The notes under the pieces: generated by a model | Databases searched by the model: none | What the model saw: the letters and a program-made list of their open reading frames with translations, nothing else | Told to the model about the DNA's origin: nothing | Assembly (NCBI RefSeq): GCF_039522605.1 | Contig: NZ_BAAADS010000025.1 | Coordinates: forward strand, 124,001-188,000 | From: Lentibacillus siamensis | GTDB lineage: Bacteria > Bacillota > Bacilli > Bacillales > Amphibacillaceae | Length of the DNA stretch: 64,000 nt | Direction: 5' to 3' | Translations under genes and position numbers: made by a program | In this document: positions 8,298-17,806 of the stretch, one piece after another | Position numbering within the stretch: the stretch's first letter is position 1 | Layout: every line of letters starts with the position of its first letter

Positions 8298-8558
8298 TTA
8301 ATTTGTATTTCCCTGATTTTGAACGAGCTTAACCATTGCACTTGCCATGGATTGCCGCTCTTCCTTGGAAGCTGCACTCCAAAGTTCTCTTAATACAGCC
8401 TCTTCACTGTTTTTCGCTTCGGTGCTTTTAGCCAGATAATCCCCAACTTCATAAGCCATATTTGATACTGTCTGCTGACTCATGCCCTCAGATTGCGCAT
8501 GTTCTATTCGGTTGGCCAGAAATTCCTTCCATGTATCAAAATTGTCAAGAACGGACAT
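8298..8558 (-). CDS. ymfJ: YmfJ/DUF3243 family protein
   Basis: Small, soluble, probably all-helical protein of 86 residues (MSVLDNFDTWKEFLANRIEH at its start) conserved in Bacillales with no assigned function. No membrane segment, signal or catalytic motif is visible. GGAGGCAGATTTGT precedes the ATG. It follows ymfI after a short gap, as in B. subtilis, and ends at a strong terminator, so it closes the ymfF-ymfH-ymfI-ymfJ transcription unit. Confidence 0.88.
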   Translation of the reverse strand: MSVLDNFDTWKEFLANRIEHAQSEGMSQQTVSNMAYEVGDYLAKSTEAKNSEEAVLRELWSAASKEERQSMASAMVKLVQNQGNTN

Positions 8559-8636
8559 ACAAATCTGCCTCCTTCATTTTTTTACATGCATAGTATCTGA
8601 ATTCCGAGACAGTTTTATGCATCATCCGTCTTTTTT

Positions 8637-9356
8637 TTACGACCACCCGCCGTTGATATTTAAAATTTCCCCGTGCATGTAACTTGATTTGTCACTCATC
8701 AGAAAACTGACTGCATTTGCCACTTCTTCTGGTGTCCCGGCACGATTCGCCGGAATCTCATTGGTGATCAGCTCTTTTTCTTCGGGGAGCAATTGTTGAT
8801 TCATCTTTGTGTTAATAAAACCAGGGCTTACGGCGTTCACAGCAATTCCAGACAGGGCGACCTCTTTCGCCAATGCTTTCACAAAACTGTTCTGCGCTCC
8901 TTTTACAGACGAGTAAATCACTTCATTACTTGCACCAACATTTCCCCAAATGGATGTAATGAAAATGATTTTGCCGCTTTTTCGCTGAATCATTTCCGGT
9001 AATAACCTGTTGCAAATCTTCCATGGTGTCTTAACATGCAGTGCAATCATTTCACCCATCATGCTTTCCGTTGCATCCTGAAATAACCCAATCGATGCCT
9101 TTCCGCTTGCAAAAATGACTGCATCGACTGTATAAACCAGCTGATTGAGCAATTTTTCAACTTCTTGCTCATTACGCAAGTCAGCCTGTATTTCCTCGAG
9201 AACTGCTTCAGCAGGAATTTCCGTTTTTAATTTTTCAATTGCTTCCTTATTCTGATAAAAATGCAGTAAAAGCTGGAACCCCTCAGCTGCAAGACTTCGA
9301 GCGATAGCTGAACCAATATCGCCGCTGCTGCCGATTAATAATACATTCTTCCCCAT
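8637..9356 (-). CDS. ymfI: SDR-family oxidoreductase YmfI (EF-P 5-aminopentanone reductase)
   Basis: Short-chain dehydrogenase/reductase of 239 residues with the Rossmann motif GSSGDIG near the N-terminus, the catalytic Ser in IFITSIWG, the YxxxK motif in YSSVKGA, and the C-terminal SPGFINTKM. In B. subtilis YmfI reduces 5-aminopentanone to 5-aminopentanol on Lys32 of elongation factor P, supporting translation of polyproline stretches. The ATG at 9356 has AGGGAG six bases upstream; a GTG at 9362 would overlap that site. It starts immediately after ymfH, forming an operon. A generic FabG-like role is the alternative, but the neighbourhood favours EF-P modification. Confidence 0.88.
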   Translation of the reverse strand: MGKNVLLIGSSGDIGSAIARSLAAEGFQLLLHFYQNKEAIEKLKTEIPAEAVLEEIQADLRNEQEVEKLLNQLVYTVDAVIFASGKASIGLFQDATESMMGEMIALHVKTPWKICNRLLPEMIQRKSGKIIFITSIWGNVGASNEVIYSSVKGAQNSFVKALAKEVALSGIAVNAVSPGFINTKMNQQLLPEEKELITNEIPANRAGTPEEVANAVSFLMSDKSSYMHGEILNINGGWS

Positions 9357-9365
9357 ATACACTCC

Positions 9366-10649
9366 CTACTCACTCATAATTTTGCATACTGCCAGGCGAT
9401 CATCACGAATCCATTGGTTGACGAATTCATTAAACTGATCCGCTGTCAGCTCCTGAATAAACGGAATCAGTTCAAAAAAATCAATGCCGACATTTTGATA
9501 GTGAATATATTTATTGGCGATAAATTCCAAAGAGTTCATTGACCGCAATACTTGCCCAATTTTCTTTTTTTTCATTCGGTCAATTTCCTTATTGGTAAAT
9601 TCTGCACGATTCGTGGACTGAAGCAGTTCCTTAACCCGATTAGCAAACACATCAGGCTTATGTGTGTTTCCTCCAATCAGTGTATAACCAAAGTTTTTTT
9701 CCAGGTTTGTTTCAAAATAAAAACTGTCATCAACCAATTCCTCATTAAACAGCTGCTGATAGATCGGACCGCCTTTGGAAAAGTAAAAATCAACAATCAT
9801 GCTTTGCAGCAGATCTTTTTTTAAAAACTCCTTACCGCTCAGTTCTGTCGCCGATTCCTTTATTCCAATCGTGCACTTGGGAACGGAAACAGGCATGGTG
9901 ATAGTATTTTCCTTCATGGCAACTGTTGCTGGTTCATCCGGATAATCACGGTTAATAGGCTCCATTTCTGCAAAGTTCTTCGCCTGCTGATTTTGCTCAA
10001 TCAGCTCCATTATATCCCGTTCATTAAAATTGCCTGCAACGCAAAGCGTCATATTCTGCGGATGATAAAATGTATGATAACACGTGTATAAATCATCCTT
10101 GGTTATCGATTGAATCGAATTCACAGTACCGGCAATATCTACTTTTACCGGATGATGATGGAATAAACTCTTAATCGTTCCCATAAACGATTGCCAATCC
10201 GGCTGATCATTATACATTTCAATTTCCTGTCCAATGATTCCCTTTTCCTTCTCTACCGACTGTTCCGAAAAATATGGTGCCTGCACAAAATCCAGCAATG
10301 TTCGCATGTTTTTCTCAATATGGTTGGTGGCCGCAAATAAATAAGCTGTTTTGGTGAATGATGTATACGCATTTGCCGAAGCCCCCTGTTTGCCAAAGTC
10401 GGCAAATACATCACGGTCTTCTTTTTCAAATAATTTATGTTCCAAAAAATGTGCTATTCCTTCAGGTACGGTAATTTGTTCTGTCTTCCCAATCGGGGTA
10501 AATGTTTGATCAATGGAGCCGTAATCGGTTGAAAATATCGCATATGTTTTGGCCATTTCCGGCTTTGGCAATAAAATAACGGTTAAGCCATTGGCAAGCT
10601 CTTTTGAATAGACAACTTCACCAATACGATTATGCACTGCCTTATTCAT
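9366..10649 (-). CDS. ymfH: M16-family zinc peptidase YmfH (active-site subunit)
   Basis: Pitrilysin-type protein of 427 residues with the inverted zinc motif intact: H67-F-L-E70-H71 in GIAHFLEHKLFEKE, and the downstream glutamate in GQEIEMYNDQPDW. In B. subtilis ymfF/ymfH neighbour ymfI and have been grouped with it as EF-P 5-aminopentanol-associated genes; whether the peptidase itself modifies EF-P or acts on another substrate is unsettled. Its start overlaps the end of ymfF by 8 bp, which with the paired sequence features points to a heterodimer. GGGGGGAACAACAC precedes the ATG. Confidence 0.9.
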   Translation of the reverse strand: MNKAVHNRIGEVVYSKELANGLTVILLPKPEMAKTYAIFSTDYGSIDQTFTPIGKTEQITVPEGIAHFLEHKLFEKEDRDVFADFGKQGASANAYTSFTKTAYLFAATNHIEKNMRTLLDFVQAPYFSEQSVEKEKGIIGQEIEMYNDQPDWQSFMGTIKSLFHHHPVKVDIAGTVNSIQSITKDDLYTCYHTFYHPQNMTLCVAGNFNERDIMELIEQNQQAKNFAEMEPINRDYPDEPATVAMKENTITMPVSVPKCTIGIKESATELSGKEFLKKDLLQSMIVDFYFSKGGPIYQQLFNEELVDDSFYFETNLEKNFGYTLIGGNTHKPDVFANRVKELLQSTNRAEFTNKEIDRMKKKKIGQVLRSMNSLEFIANKYIHYQNVGIDFFELIPFIQELTADQFNEFVNQWIRDDRLAVCKIMSE

Positions 10650-11931
10650 GTGTTGTTCCCCCCTTGCTTGTTAATAAATAAACTGTATCCAGTTCGATCT
10701 GATCCGCTACATCGACTATTTCCTGCTTCGTTACCGAATTGATGCTTTCAATTAGTTCCTCTGGTGTACGCGATGTTCCGGCAACGGCATTCTGATACAT
10801 CATTTCAATCAGTCCCTGTGGATGATCCATCGTCTCACGAAGCTGATTGACAATTAATTCCTTGGTATCCGCAATATTACCCTCATTAAAATCACCTTTT
10901 TTCATGGCCTGCATCTGTTCTTCAATAATTTCTCTCGCTTTTTCGTAATCACCCGGAGCTATTCCGCTGAACACAAGCATTAACCCCTTATGACTTTCAA
11001 TTCGTGATGCTGCATAATAAGCGAGACTGTTCTCCTCCCTGACATTCAGGAATAATTTTGAACTTGGAAAACCGCCAAACAGTCCATTAAACACCTGCAA
11101 TGCGGGATATTTATTATTCTGGAAGGTACAATGTGTCCGATACCCCAAATGCAATTTTGCCTGTTGCAGATTTTGTTGTTCCATTACTGTTTTCGGCTTT
11201 TCAATTGTCTTAACTGATTCAGTTTGATTGGTGAAGGTTTTAACCGGTTTGTTCCGTTTGAAGTAATGTTTCAATTTGGAAGCCATTTCGTCCGGGTGAA
11301 AATCACCACCGACATAAATATCCATCTGGTCTTCTTTAAGCAAGGTCTGGTAATAGCCGTATAAATTGGTCGGGGTAATATCTTTCAAATCTCGCTCATA
11401 ACCCTGTACATGCAGCTGATATGTTTCCTCTTCACACATTTCATCAATAAGACGCATATTGGCATAACTCATCTTATCATCCATCAGTGCATGGATTTTT
11501 TGCTTGAGAATATCTTTTTGACGGGTGGTAACAGATGGATCAAACGAATCCCCCGAAATTTTTGGATTGAAGATAACCTCACGCAGTAATTCGAGTCCCT
11601 CATCGAGTATTGACCCCTCATTGGATATAAAAGTCTGATTGGCGATTTCCAGTCTGACGCTGATAATATGATAATTCCCCTTTTTCGCACCATCCAGTGA
11701 CAAAACAGCTCCATACAGATCATCCAGTTTACGCTGAATGGAGCTTCTGTCCGGAAAACTTGCTGTGCCCTGTTGCAGTATGTGCGGAATCAGCGCCCGT
11801 TTTGTAATGTCTTCCCGTGATAATGGGGCCATCATTTTCACAACAACGGATATTGTTTTATGTTTTTTATTCGGTACCAAATGAAAGCGAATCCCATTTT
11901 CCATCACTTCATGTACGTTTGTCACAGTCAT
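10642..11931 (-). CDS. ymfF: M16-like protein YmfF, catalytic motif lost
   Basis: 429-residue pitrilysin-fold protein homologous to YmfH but lacking the zinc site: at the HxxEH position it reads HILQQ (residues 50-54). This is the usual arrangement in two-subunit M16 enzymes, where the inactive partner contributes substrate binding through Arg/Tyr residues near the C-terminus. A GGAGGAATAATAA site precedes the ATG at 11931. It follows nupQ but is separated from it by a terminator, so it begins the ymfF-H-I-J unit. Confidence 0.88.
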   Translation of the reverse strand: MTVTNVHEVMENGIRFHLVPNKKHKTISVVVKMMAPLSREDITKRALIPHILQQGTASFPDRSSIQRKLDDLYGAVLSLDGAKKGNYHIISVRLEIANQTFISNEGSILDEGLELLREVIFNPKISGDSFDPSVTTRQKDILKQKIHALMDDKMSYANMRLIDEMCEEETYQLHVQGYERDLKDITPTNLYGYYQTLLKEDQMDIYVGGDFHPDEMASKLKHYFKRNKPVKTFTNQTESVKTIEKPKTVMEQQNLQQAKLHLGYRTHCTFQNNKYPALQVFNGLFGGFPSSKLFLNVREENSLAYYAASRIESHKGLMLVFSGIAPGDYEKAREIIEEQMQAMKKGDFNEGNIADTKELIVNQLRETMDHPQGLIEMMYQNAVAGTSRTPEELIESINSVTKQEIVDVADQIELDTVYLLTSKGGTTHE

Positions 11932-11992
11932 TTATTATTCCTCCTGTACTATGTATCATCAATAGTTTATACAAAAAAGAAAGAATTAATAG

Positions 11993-12039
11993 TAAAAAAA
12001 ACCTGGCTCACCGTTAATCATAACAGCAAGACAGGTTTT
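11993..12039 (-). terminator. Terminator after nupQ
   Basis: Imperfect stem with AAACCTG/CAGGTTT at its base and GTTA/TAAC at its tip, followed by a run of eight T on the minus strand (GGTTTTTTTTAC). Confidence 0.75.
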
Positions 12040-12047
12040 ATCAACAT

Positions 12048-13007
12048 TTATCTGCTTCCTTTAATGTATGGAACACCATTTGCCTTTGGTGCTTCAGCAC
12101 GACCGATAAAGCCGGCGAGTGCGAGAATCGTCAGTACGTATGGCGCAATGAGCAGGAAGATTTGCGGTACATCCTCCAATAATGGAATCCCGGCACTGAT
12201 CACACTTAAACTTTGAGCAAATCCAAAGAATAAGGCTGCCCCCATCGCGCCAAGCGGATGCCATTTACCGAAAATAACTGCTGCCAATGACATAAATCCC
12301 TGTCCGACAATTGTAGCGTGCGAAAAGTTTAACGCAATGGTTAATGCAAATACAGACCCACCAAGCCCGCCAAGTGCACCTGACAAAATAACAGCTATAT
12401 ACCGCATTTTATACACACCGATTCCATTGGTGTCAGCTGCCATCGGATGCTCTCCGACTGCACGCAGCCGCAGCCCGAATGGCGTTTTGTACAGTACATA
12501 CCAGGCAATAAACGCCAAAGCAATGGCGATATAAGAAGTCAGGTAGATATTCTCAAAAAACACCGGCCCAATTACCGGAATCTCTTTTAAAATCGGAATA
12601 TCATTCGTATAAAAAGGCTGTTCGACCATATCTGTTTGACCTTTTCCGTACCATTGTTTTGTCAGGAATACTCCCAAACCAAGTGCAAGGAAGTTAATAG
12701 CCACACCACTGACCACCTGATCAGCCCGAAATGAAACGGACGCCACTGCATGGATAATAGAAAAAATGGCGGAAACCACCATCGCAACAATTACGGAAAT
12801 CCACGGAGTCCAAGCTCCCAGTACATCGGCAAATGTCAAATTAAATACAATACCGACAAATGCACCCATCACCATTAAACCTTCCAGACCAATATTTACA
12901 ACACCTGACCGCTCACTGAAAACGCCACCTAATGCTGTAAAAATAAGAGGTGCCGAAAAGAACAATGCCGTTGGGATGATTGACTGCAACAGATCTACAA
13001 ATGCCAT
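12048..13007 (-). CDS. nupQ: Nucleoside ABC transporter permease (NupQ-like)
   Basis: Inner-membrane permease of 319 residues, highly hydrophobic throughout, of the BPD_transp_2 (branched-chain amino acid/sugar/nucleoside) type. The GGVFSERSGVVNIGLEGLMVMG and AADTNGIGVYKMRY stretches are characteristic of BMP-linked nucleoside importers, and the B. subtilis NupQ/YufQ family is the closest I recognise. With NupP it forms the channel for the NupN-delivered substrate. GGAGGGGAAATAAA precedes its ATG, one base after the nupP stop, so the two permeases are translated together. Substrate (guanosine or a broader nucleoside range) is inferred from family only. Confidence 0.88.
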   Translation of the reverse strand: MAFVDLLQSIIPTALFFSAPLIFTALGGVFSERSGVVNIGLEGLMVMGAFVGIVFNLTFADVLGAWTPWISVIVAMVVSAIFSIIHAVASVSFRADQVVSGVAINFLALGLGVFLTKQWYGKGQTDMVEQPFYTNDIPILKEIPVIGPVFFENIYLTSYIAIALAFIAWYVLYKTPFGLRLRAVGEHPMAADTNGIGVYKMRYIAVILSGALGGLGGSVFALTIALNFSHATIVGQGFMSLAAVIFGKWHPLGAMGAALFFGFAQSLSVISAGIPLLEDVPQIFLLIAPYVLTILALAGFIGRAEAPKANGVPYIKGSR

Positions 13008-13008
13008 T

Positions 13009-14055
13009 TTATTTCCCCTCCTTCTTAAAACGAAGAATGACCCATCTGATGATATAGCTTGAAGCTACAAAAAAGATAATCAAGGCAATAATAATATCAA
13101 CTAATTCTGTTGGAACACCGGAACCTGTCGGCATATTCACCGCGCCAACCTTCAGAATCCCAAATAAAATCGCTGCAAACACAACGCCAATAGCAGTATT
13201 GGCACCCAATAATGCAACTGCGATACCATCAAATCCAAGGTTGGTGAATCCGGACATGACGGACATGGAACCATACGTTCCGAGCCCTTCCATTGCACCA
13301 GCCAGACCGGCAAATGCACCGGAAATAACCATGGAAAGAACAATATTTTTACTTACATTCATGCCGGCATACTTAGACGCATGTTCATTGAAACCAACCG
13401 ACTTCAGTTCATAGCCGGTAGAAGTTCGTTGAATAATAAACCACATAATAATTGCTGCAAATAAGGCAATGAAAATACCATAATGCATCCGCGAAAAAGA
13501 AGTTATTTGCTGCAGCCACTCGGAAGCAAGGGATGCAGTAGGAGCTATCTGCTCGGTTGCATCAAGACTGTCAGTCAACACACTTCGTATTAATTCATTC
13601 GATACATACAAAGCAACATAGTTCAGCATAATCGTTACGATAACTTCATGAACACCAAGCTTAGCTTTAAGAATGCCAGGGATAAAGCCCCACAGTCCAC
13701 CTGCGGCTGCTGCAGCCAGCAGTGCCAACGGGAGATGAATATACATTGGAGCATCGACTGCCAAACCAACCCATACGGATGCAAGCCAGCCTACGATAAC
13801 CTGACCTTCCGCACCAATATTAAACAAACCTGAACGGAAAGCAAATGCCACGGCAAGCCCAGTTAAAATATACGGCGTAATCTGCCTGACTGTTTCCCCC
13901 ATAAAATACAAGTCACCGAAAGCACCATACCACAGTGCACTGTAACCCTGAATTGGATTATAACCAAAGATAAGCATAATAATTGCACCGGCAATCAATC
14001 CAAGCAAAACAGAGATTACAGGAATCAATATATTAAAGAGTCTATTCGATATCAT
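13009..14055 (-). CDS. nupP: Nucleoside ABC transporter permease (NupP-like)
   Basis: Second permease of the importer, 348 residues with about eight membrane segments; FRSGLFNIGAEGQVIVGWLAS and SGFTNLGFDGIAVALLGANT match the BMP-family permease pattern. The ATG at 14055 is preferred because AGGTGA lies 5-8 nt upstream; an ATG at 14073 would add six residues and place the site inside the gene. Its start lies within the last 14 bases of nupO, implying translational coupling. It partners NupQ in the membrane. Confidence 0.88.
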   Translation of the reverse strand: MISNRLFNILIPVISVLLGLIAGAIIMLIFGYNPIQGYSALWYGAFGDLYFMGETVRQITPYILTGLAVAFAFRSGLFNIGAEGQVIVGWLASVWVGLAVDAPMYIHLPLALLAAAAAGGLWGFIPGILKAKLGVHEVIVTIMLNYVALYVSNELIRSVLTDSLDATEQIAPTASLASEWLQQITSFSRMHYGIFIALFAAIIMWFIIQRTSTGYELKSVGFNEHASKYAGMNVSKNIVLSMVISGAFAGLAGAMEGLGTYGSMSVMSGFTNLGFDGIAVALLGANTAIGVVFAAILFGILKVGAVNMPTGSGVPTELVDIIIALIIFFVASSYIIRWVILRFKKEGK

Positions 14056-15580
14056 CAGTGTCACCTGCCTCATTATTAGTACTTCCCGCCATCAGCAGGC
14101 CAAGTTCCTGTTCTGTTGTTTCGTCCGGCTTAACGTCAGCTGCAATATGGCCATCAAACATGACTGCAATTCGGTCACTGACATCCAATATCTCATCCAA
14201 TTCAAATGAAACAAGTAAAACAGCTTTTCCTTTATCACGTTCTTCAATCAATTTTTTATGGATAAATTCAATAGCACCCACGTCAAGTCCTCTTGTGGGC
14301 TGAGCAGCGATAAGCAAGTCTGGTGATCGGTCAACCTCGCGTGCAATAATTGCTTTTTGCTGATTTCCGCCTGATAGTGCCCTTGCTTTTGTATATTCAC
14401 TTGGGGTTCGGACATCATATTCATCAATTAACTTCTTCGCTTTTTTATAAATCTGTTTATAATTCAAAATTTTATTTTTGGAATACGGTTTTTTGTAGTA
14501 CGTCTGCAAAACCATGTTTTCACCAATCGGAAAATCCAGTACAAGTCCATATTTATGTCGGTCCTGCGGGATATGTCCAACACCGCTTTCAGTGACTTTC
14601 CTTGGTTTAAAATTAGTAATATTCGTGTTATTAATTTTGATAGTTCCTTTTTGCGCCTTCCGCAAACCAGTAATCGCTTCGACCAATTCTGTCTGTCCAT
14701 TACCGTCAACACCGGCAATGCCAACGATTTCCCCTGCCCGAACATGAAGATTAAGATCCTTTACAATTTTTACTTTCCGGGAATCGTCAACATTTAAATT
14801 AGTAATAGACAACACATTTTCTTTTGGCTGTGCCTCCGTCTTTTCCGTTTTAAAACTTATTTCCCTGCCAACCATCAATGATGCAAGTTCAGTAACATTG
14901 GTTTCTTCCACATCAACCGTTTTAATACCTTTCCCTTTACGAATTACGGTGCAACGGTCACAAACCTCCATAATTTCCTTTAACTTATGGGTAATTAAAA
15001 TAATTGATTTTCCTTCTCTTATCAACGAATGCATTATTTCAATCAGTTCTTTAATTTCGTTAGGCGTAAGTACAGCAGTAGGCTCATCAAAAATAAGAAC
15101 TTCTGCCCCGCGATAAAGCGTTTTTAAAATCTCCACCCGCTGCTGCATCCCCACTGAAATGTCACGGATTTTCGCTCTTGCATCAACATTGAGCCCATAA
15201 CGGTCCGACAAGTCCTGAACCTCTCTCTCAGCCTTCTTAAAATCTATTTTTCCAGCATTGGTAGGTTCACTGCCCAGAATTATATTTTGGGTTACGGTAT
15301 ATGTATCCACTAGCATAAAATGCTGGTGCACCATTCCGATACCAAGATCGTTGGCAACATTGGGATCTGTAATTTTTACTTGTTTGCCGTTCACCTTGAT
15401 TTCTCCCTTTTCCGGCTGGTAAAGACCAAACAGAACGTTCATCAATGTTGATTTCCCTGCTCCATTTTCCCCAAGCAGAGCATGAATTTCCTGTTTCTTC
15501 AACTGAACCGTTATATCGTCATTGGCAACCACTCCAGGAAATTCCTTTCGAATATTAAGCATTTCTATCACATAATCCAC
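14042..15580 (-). CDS. nupO: Nucleoside ABC transporter, duplicated ATP-binding protein (NupO-like)
   Basis: 512-residue protein with two ABC cassettes in tandem. The first has Walker A GENGAGKST (37-45) and Walker B VLIFDEPTAVLTPNE. The second has a degenerate Walker A (GVDGNGQTEL) but a consensus signature LSGGNQQK; such asymmetry is normal in RbsA/NupO-like proteins. It energises the NupP/NupQ channel. The start is a GTG at 15580 with AAGGAG eight bases upstream; a GTG at 15589 would overlap that site. Two terminator-like hairpins separate it from nupN, so the ATPase and permeases are probably made in smaller amounts than the binding protein. Confidence 0.9.
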   Translation of the reverse strand: MDYVIEMLNIRKEFPGVVANDDITVQLKKQEIHALLGENGAGKSTLMNVLFGLYQPEKGEIKVNGKQVKITDPNVANDLGIGMVHQHFMLVDTYTVTQNIILGSEPTNAGKIDFKKAEREVQDLSDRYGLNVDARAKIRDISVGMQQRVEILKTLYRGAEVLIFDEPTAVLTPNEIKELIEIMHSLIREGKSIILITHKLKEIMEVCDRCTVIRKGKGIKTVDVEETNVTELASLMVGREISFKTEKTEAQPKENVLSITNLNVDDSRKVKIVKDLNLHVRAGEIVGIAGVDGNGQTELVEAITGLRKAQKGTIKINNTNITNFKPRKVTESGVGHIPQDRHKYGLVLDFPIGENMVLQTYYKKPYSKNKILNYKQIYKKAKKLIDEYDVRTPSEYTKARALSGGNQQKAIIAREVDRSPDLLIAAQPTRGLDVGAIEFIHKKLIEERDKGKAVLLVSFELDEILDVSDRIAVMFDGHIAADVKPDETTEQELGLLMAGSTNNEAGDTDDIE

Positions 15581-15712
15581 TTTGTTCACTCCTTATAAGC
15601 CTTATGGGTATACATAAAAATCGTCAAATGAAAAGGGCCGGATACTTTTCATTTGAAGACTTGAATGTGTTGATTCCCGCCAACTGCGCAAATATTGTCC
15701 GAGCTCCACACT

Positions 15713-15751
15713 AAAAAACTGGCATTCGCCAAGCTTTATGGCGAATGCCAT
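15713..15751 (-). terminator. Hairpin between nupN and nupO (second)
   Basis: 11-bp stem TGGCATTCGCC/GGCGAATGCCA with a 9-nt loop, followed by GTTTTTTAG on the minus strand. It has the form of a strong intrinsic terminator although it lies inside the transporter gene cluster. Confidence 0.75.
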
Positions 15752-15800
15752 AGTACCGCCTATTCAGTAAGAAAGAATTGATTTTCTTTCTCAGCTGCCT

Positions 15801-15826
15801 AAAAAGGCTGGATGTTACCAGCCTTA
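15801..15826 (-). terminator. Hairpin just after nupN (first)
   Basis: 8-bp stem AAGGCTGG/CCAGCCTT with a 6-nt loop, followed by TTTAGG on the minus strand, 13 nt after the nupN stop. Confidence 0.65.
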
Positions 15827-15838
15827 TCTGTCAAACTA

Positions 15839-16939
15839 TTAAAGGTTGTCAACAAATTTTTTCGTTTCTTCACGTGTAGCAGGAACTTTCACTTCACCGC
15901 TGACAATTTTTTCTTTCCATTTCTCAATGGCTTTTACAATATCATCGGTCAGTGCCTCTTCATTGGTACGTGCTGCACTTACACCGCCATCTTCCAGTCC
16001 ATAAACAACATTTTCCCCACCAGGAAATTCACCATTCATAGCCTGATTTGCAAGGTCCTTCACAGCAACATCAACGCGTTTTACCATTGAAGTAAGTGTC
16101 ACATTATGCTCACCGATTTGCCCTTCTTCATACTGATCACGGTCAACACCAATTACCCAAATTTCTTTCTCAGGATTATTTTTCTTAATATCTTTCGCTT
16201 GCGCAAATACCCCATTACCAGTAGCACCAGATGCATGGTAGATAACATCAATACCGCTGTTGTACATCTGAGTGGCGATCAATTTACCTTTATCAGCAGC
16301 TGCAAATGATTCAGCATACTGTACTTCAACCTCAATATCAGGGTTAACTGATTTAACACCTGCAATAAAACCGGATTCAAATTTATTAATCAATGAACCA
16401 TCAACCCCGCCCACAAATCCTACTTTATTAGACTTGGTTTTCTTCGCAGCAGCTACACCTACCAAAAACGATCCTTCTTGTTCTTTAAATGTGATGCTGG
16501 CAACATTTGGTGCATCGACAACATCATCAACGATTGCAAAATGTTTGTCAGAATATTGGTTGGCAACTTTTTTGATTGCATCATGCAATTTGTAGCCAAT
16601 ACCGAAAACAAGATTATAATCCTTTTTCACTAAGCGTGTGAGATTTGGCAGATAGTCTGATTTACTGTTGGATTGAGCGTAGTCAAACCCTTTCCCTTTT
16701 GTAAACCCATGTTCTTCACCCCACGCCTGCAGGCCTTCCCATGCTGACTGGTTAAATGATTTATCATCGACACCACCAACATCCGTTACCAATGCAGCAC
16801 TGAAATCAGATGATCCTTTACTGCTTCCTGTGTCATCACCACCGCTTCCACTGCTGTCATTTCCACCGCCTCCGCAGGCAGCCAAGATCATGCCTAAACC
16901 AAGCAATACTGCTAACAACAAAAATTTACGATTTTTCAA
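15839..16939 (-). CDS. nupN: BMP-family nucleoside-binding lipoprotein (NupN-like)
   Basis: Substrate-binding lipoprotein of an ABC importer, 366 residues. It has a signal sequence ending in the lipobox LAAC with Cys22 as the lipidated residue, a Gly/Ser-rich tether, and the Bmp/Med domain (ALVTDVGGVDDKSFNQSAWEG; GVDGSLINKFESGF). Family members bind purine nucleosides; related listerial and treponemal proteins are surface antigens (TcsA, TmpC). The start codon is TTG at 16939 with AGGGGG upstream. It is the first gene of the importer, downstream of a GntR regulator, and is followed by terminator-like hairpins that probably raise its transcript level over the rest of the operon. Confidence 0.92.
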   Translation of the reverse strand: MKNRKFLLLAVLLGLGMILAACGGGGNDSSGSGGDDTGSSKGSSDFSAALVTDVGGVDDKSFNQSAWEGLQAWGEEHGFTKGKGFDYAQSNSKSDYLPNLTRLVKKDYNLVFGIGYKLHDAIKKVANQYSDKHFAIVDDVVDAPNVASITFKEQEGSFLVGVAAAKKTKSNKVGFVGGVDGSLINKFESGFIAGVKSVNPDIEVEVQYAESFAAADKGKLIATQMYNSGIDVIYHASGATGNGVFAQAKDIKKNNPEKEIWVIGVDRDQYEEGQIGEHNVTLTSMVKRVDVAVKDLANQAMNGEFPGGENVVYGLEDGGVSAARTNEEALTDDIVKAIEKWKEKIVSGEVKVPATREETKKFVDNL

Positions 16940-17051
16940 TCCAAGAACCCCCTATTTAATAGTATTGACGAATGAGTGAGCAGAAACTGTCATTTATTAT
17001 GCCTTGCAATCACCCCCCAAAAGTTCATCATTCCGTATTTTGTGAAATCCC

Positions 17052-17777
17052 TTACAAACGTTTCCTTAAAACATGAAAACTGAACACATCCGACCGAAAA
17101 AAGTTTGCGGAATACAAAACCGGTTCGTCTTCATCCGTGTAATGCATTTGTTTCAGCAACAGCAATGATTGCTCCGGGCTGCAGTGCAGAGCCTCATAAA
17201 TCCGATCATGGTAACTTGTTGGCTCGATATAGGTTACTGCATAGGAAATCCGCTTTCCCGAATATGCCTCCATCAGTTTAAAGAGCGAATCTTCACGATG
17301 TACCATGTCCAAAGGAACAAGCCCTTCAGGCACCTTGTCAATGCAAAAAACGACAGGTTCATCATCCGCTGTACGAACCCGTTCAATTTTTGCCAATGTA
17401 TCCACTTGTTTCGGATTGAACCTTAATCGTTCATCTTCTGTTGGTTCCTGAAACTCCGTGGATAAATATTGTGAACCTGGTGTTTTTCCTGATTGTTCAA
17501 TCATATATGTAACACTGTTCAGTTGTTCAATTCCTGATGAAAAAACAGGTTTCGGATTTACAAATGTTCCAACGCCATGGCGTCGTGTGACAACGTTTTC
17601 TTCTTCCAGAATACGAAGTGCCTCACGCAATGTCGCACGTGATACACCGATAAGCTTGGACATTTGAAATTCAGAGGGAAGTTTTTGTTTTGGTTTATAT
17701 GTACCCTTTTCAATATCTTCTTTTATTTTATCAATAACCTGAAGATATAAATGCCGTGAATCCAATTTAATCGACAT
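17052..17777 (-). CDS. ymfC: GntR/HutC-family transcriptional regulator (YmfC-like)
   Basis: 241 residues: an N-terminal winged helix-turn-helix (LPSEFQMSKLIGVSRATLRE, about residues 30-72) and a C-terminal UTRA ligand domain (ERVRTADDEPVVF; PVLYSANFFRSDVF). The HutC subfamily usually senses a sugar or nucleoside-like metabolite. It sits between spoIIIE and the nucleoside importer, so it is the likely local regulator of nupN-Q and of itself; inverted repeats upstream could be its operators (inference). GGAGAGGTAATTGT precedes the ATG. Confidence 0.9.
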   Translation of the reverse strand: MSIKLDSRHLYLQVIDKIKEDIEKGTYKPKQKLPSEFQMSKLIGVSRATLREALRILEEENVVTRRHGVGTFVNPKPVFSSGIEQLNSVTYMIEQSGKTPGSQYLSTEFQEPTEDERLRFNPKQVDTLAKIERVRTADDEPVVFCIDKVPEGLVPLDMVHREDSLFKLMEAYSGKRISYAVTYIEPTSYHDRIYEALHCSPEQSLLLLKQMHYTDEDEPVLYSANFFRSDVFSFHVLRKRL

Positions 17778-17806
17778 ACAATTACCTCTCCATATATTTT
17801 ATTTTC

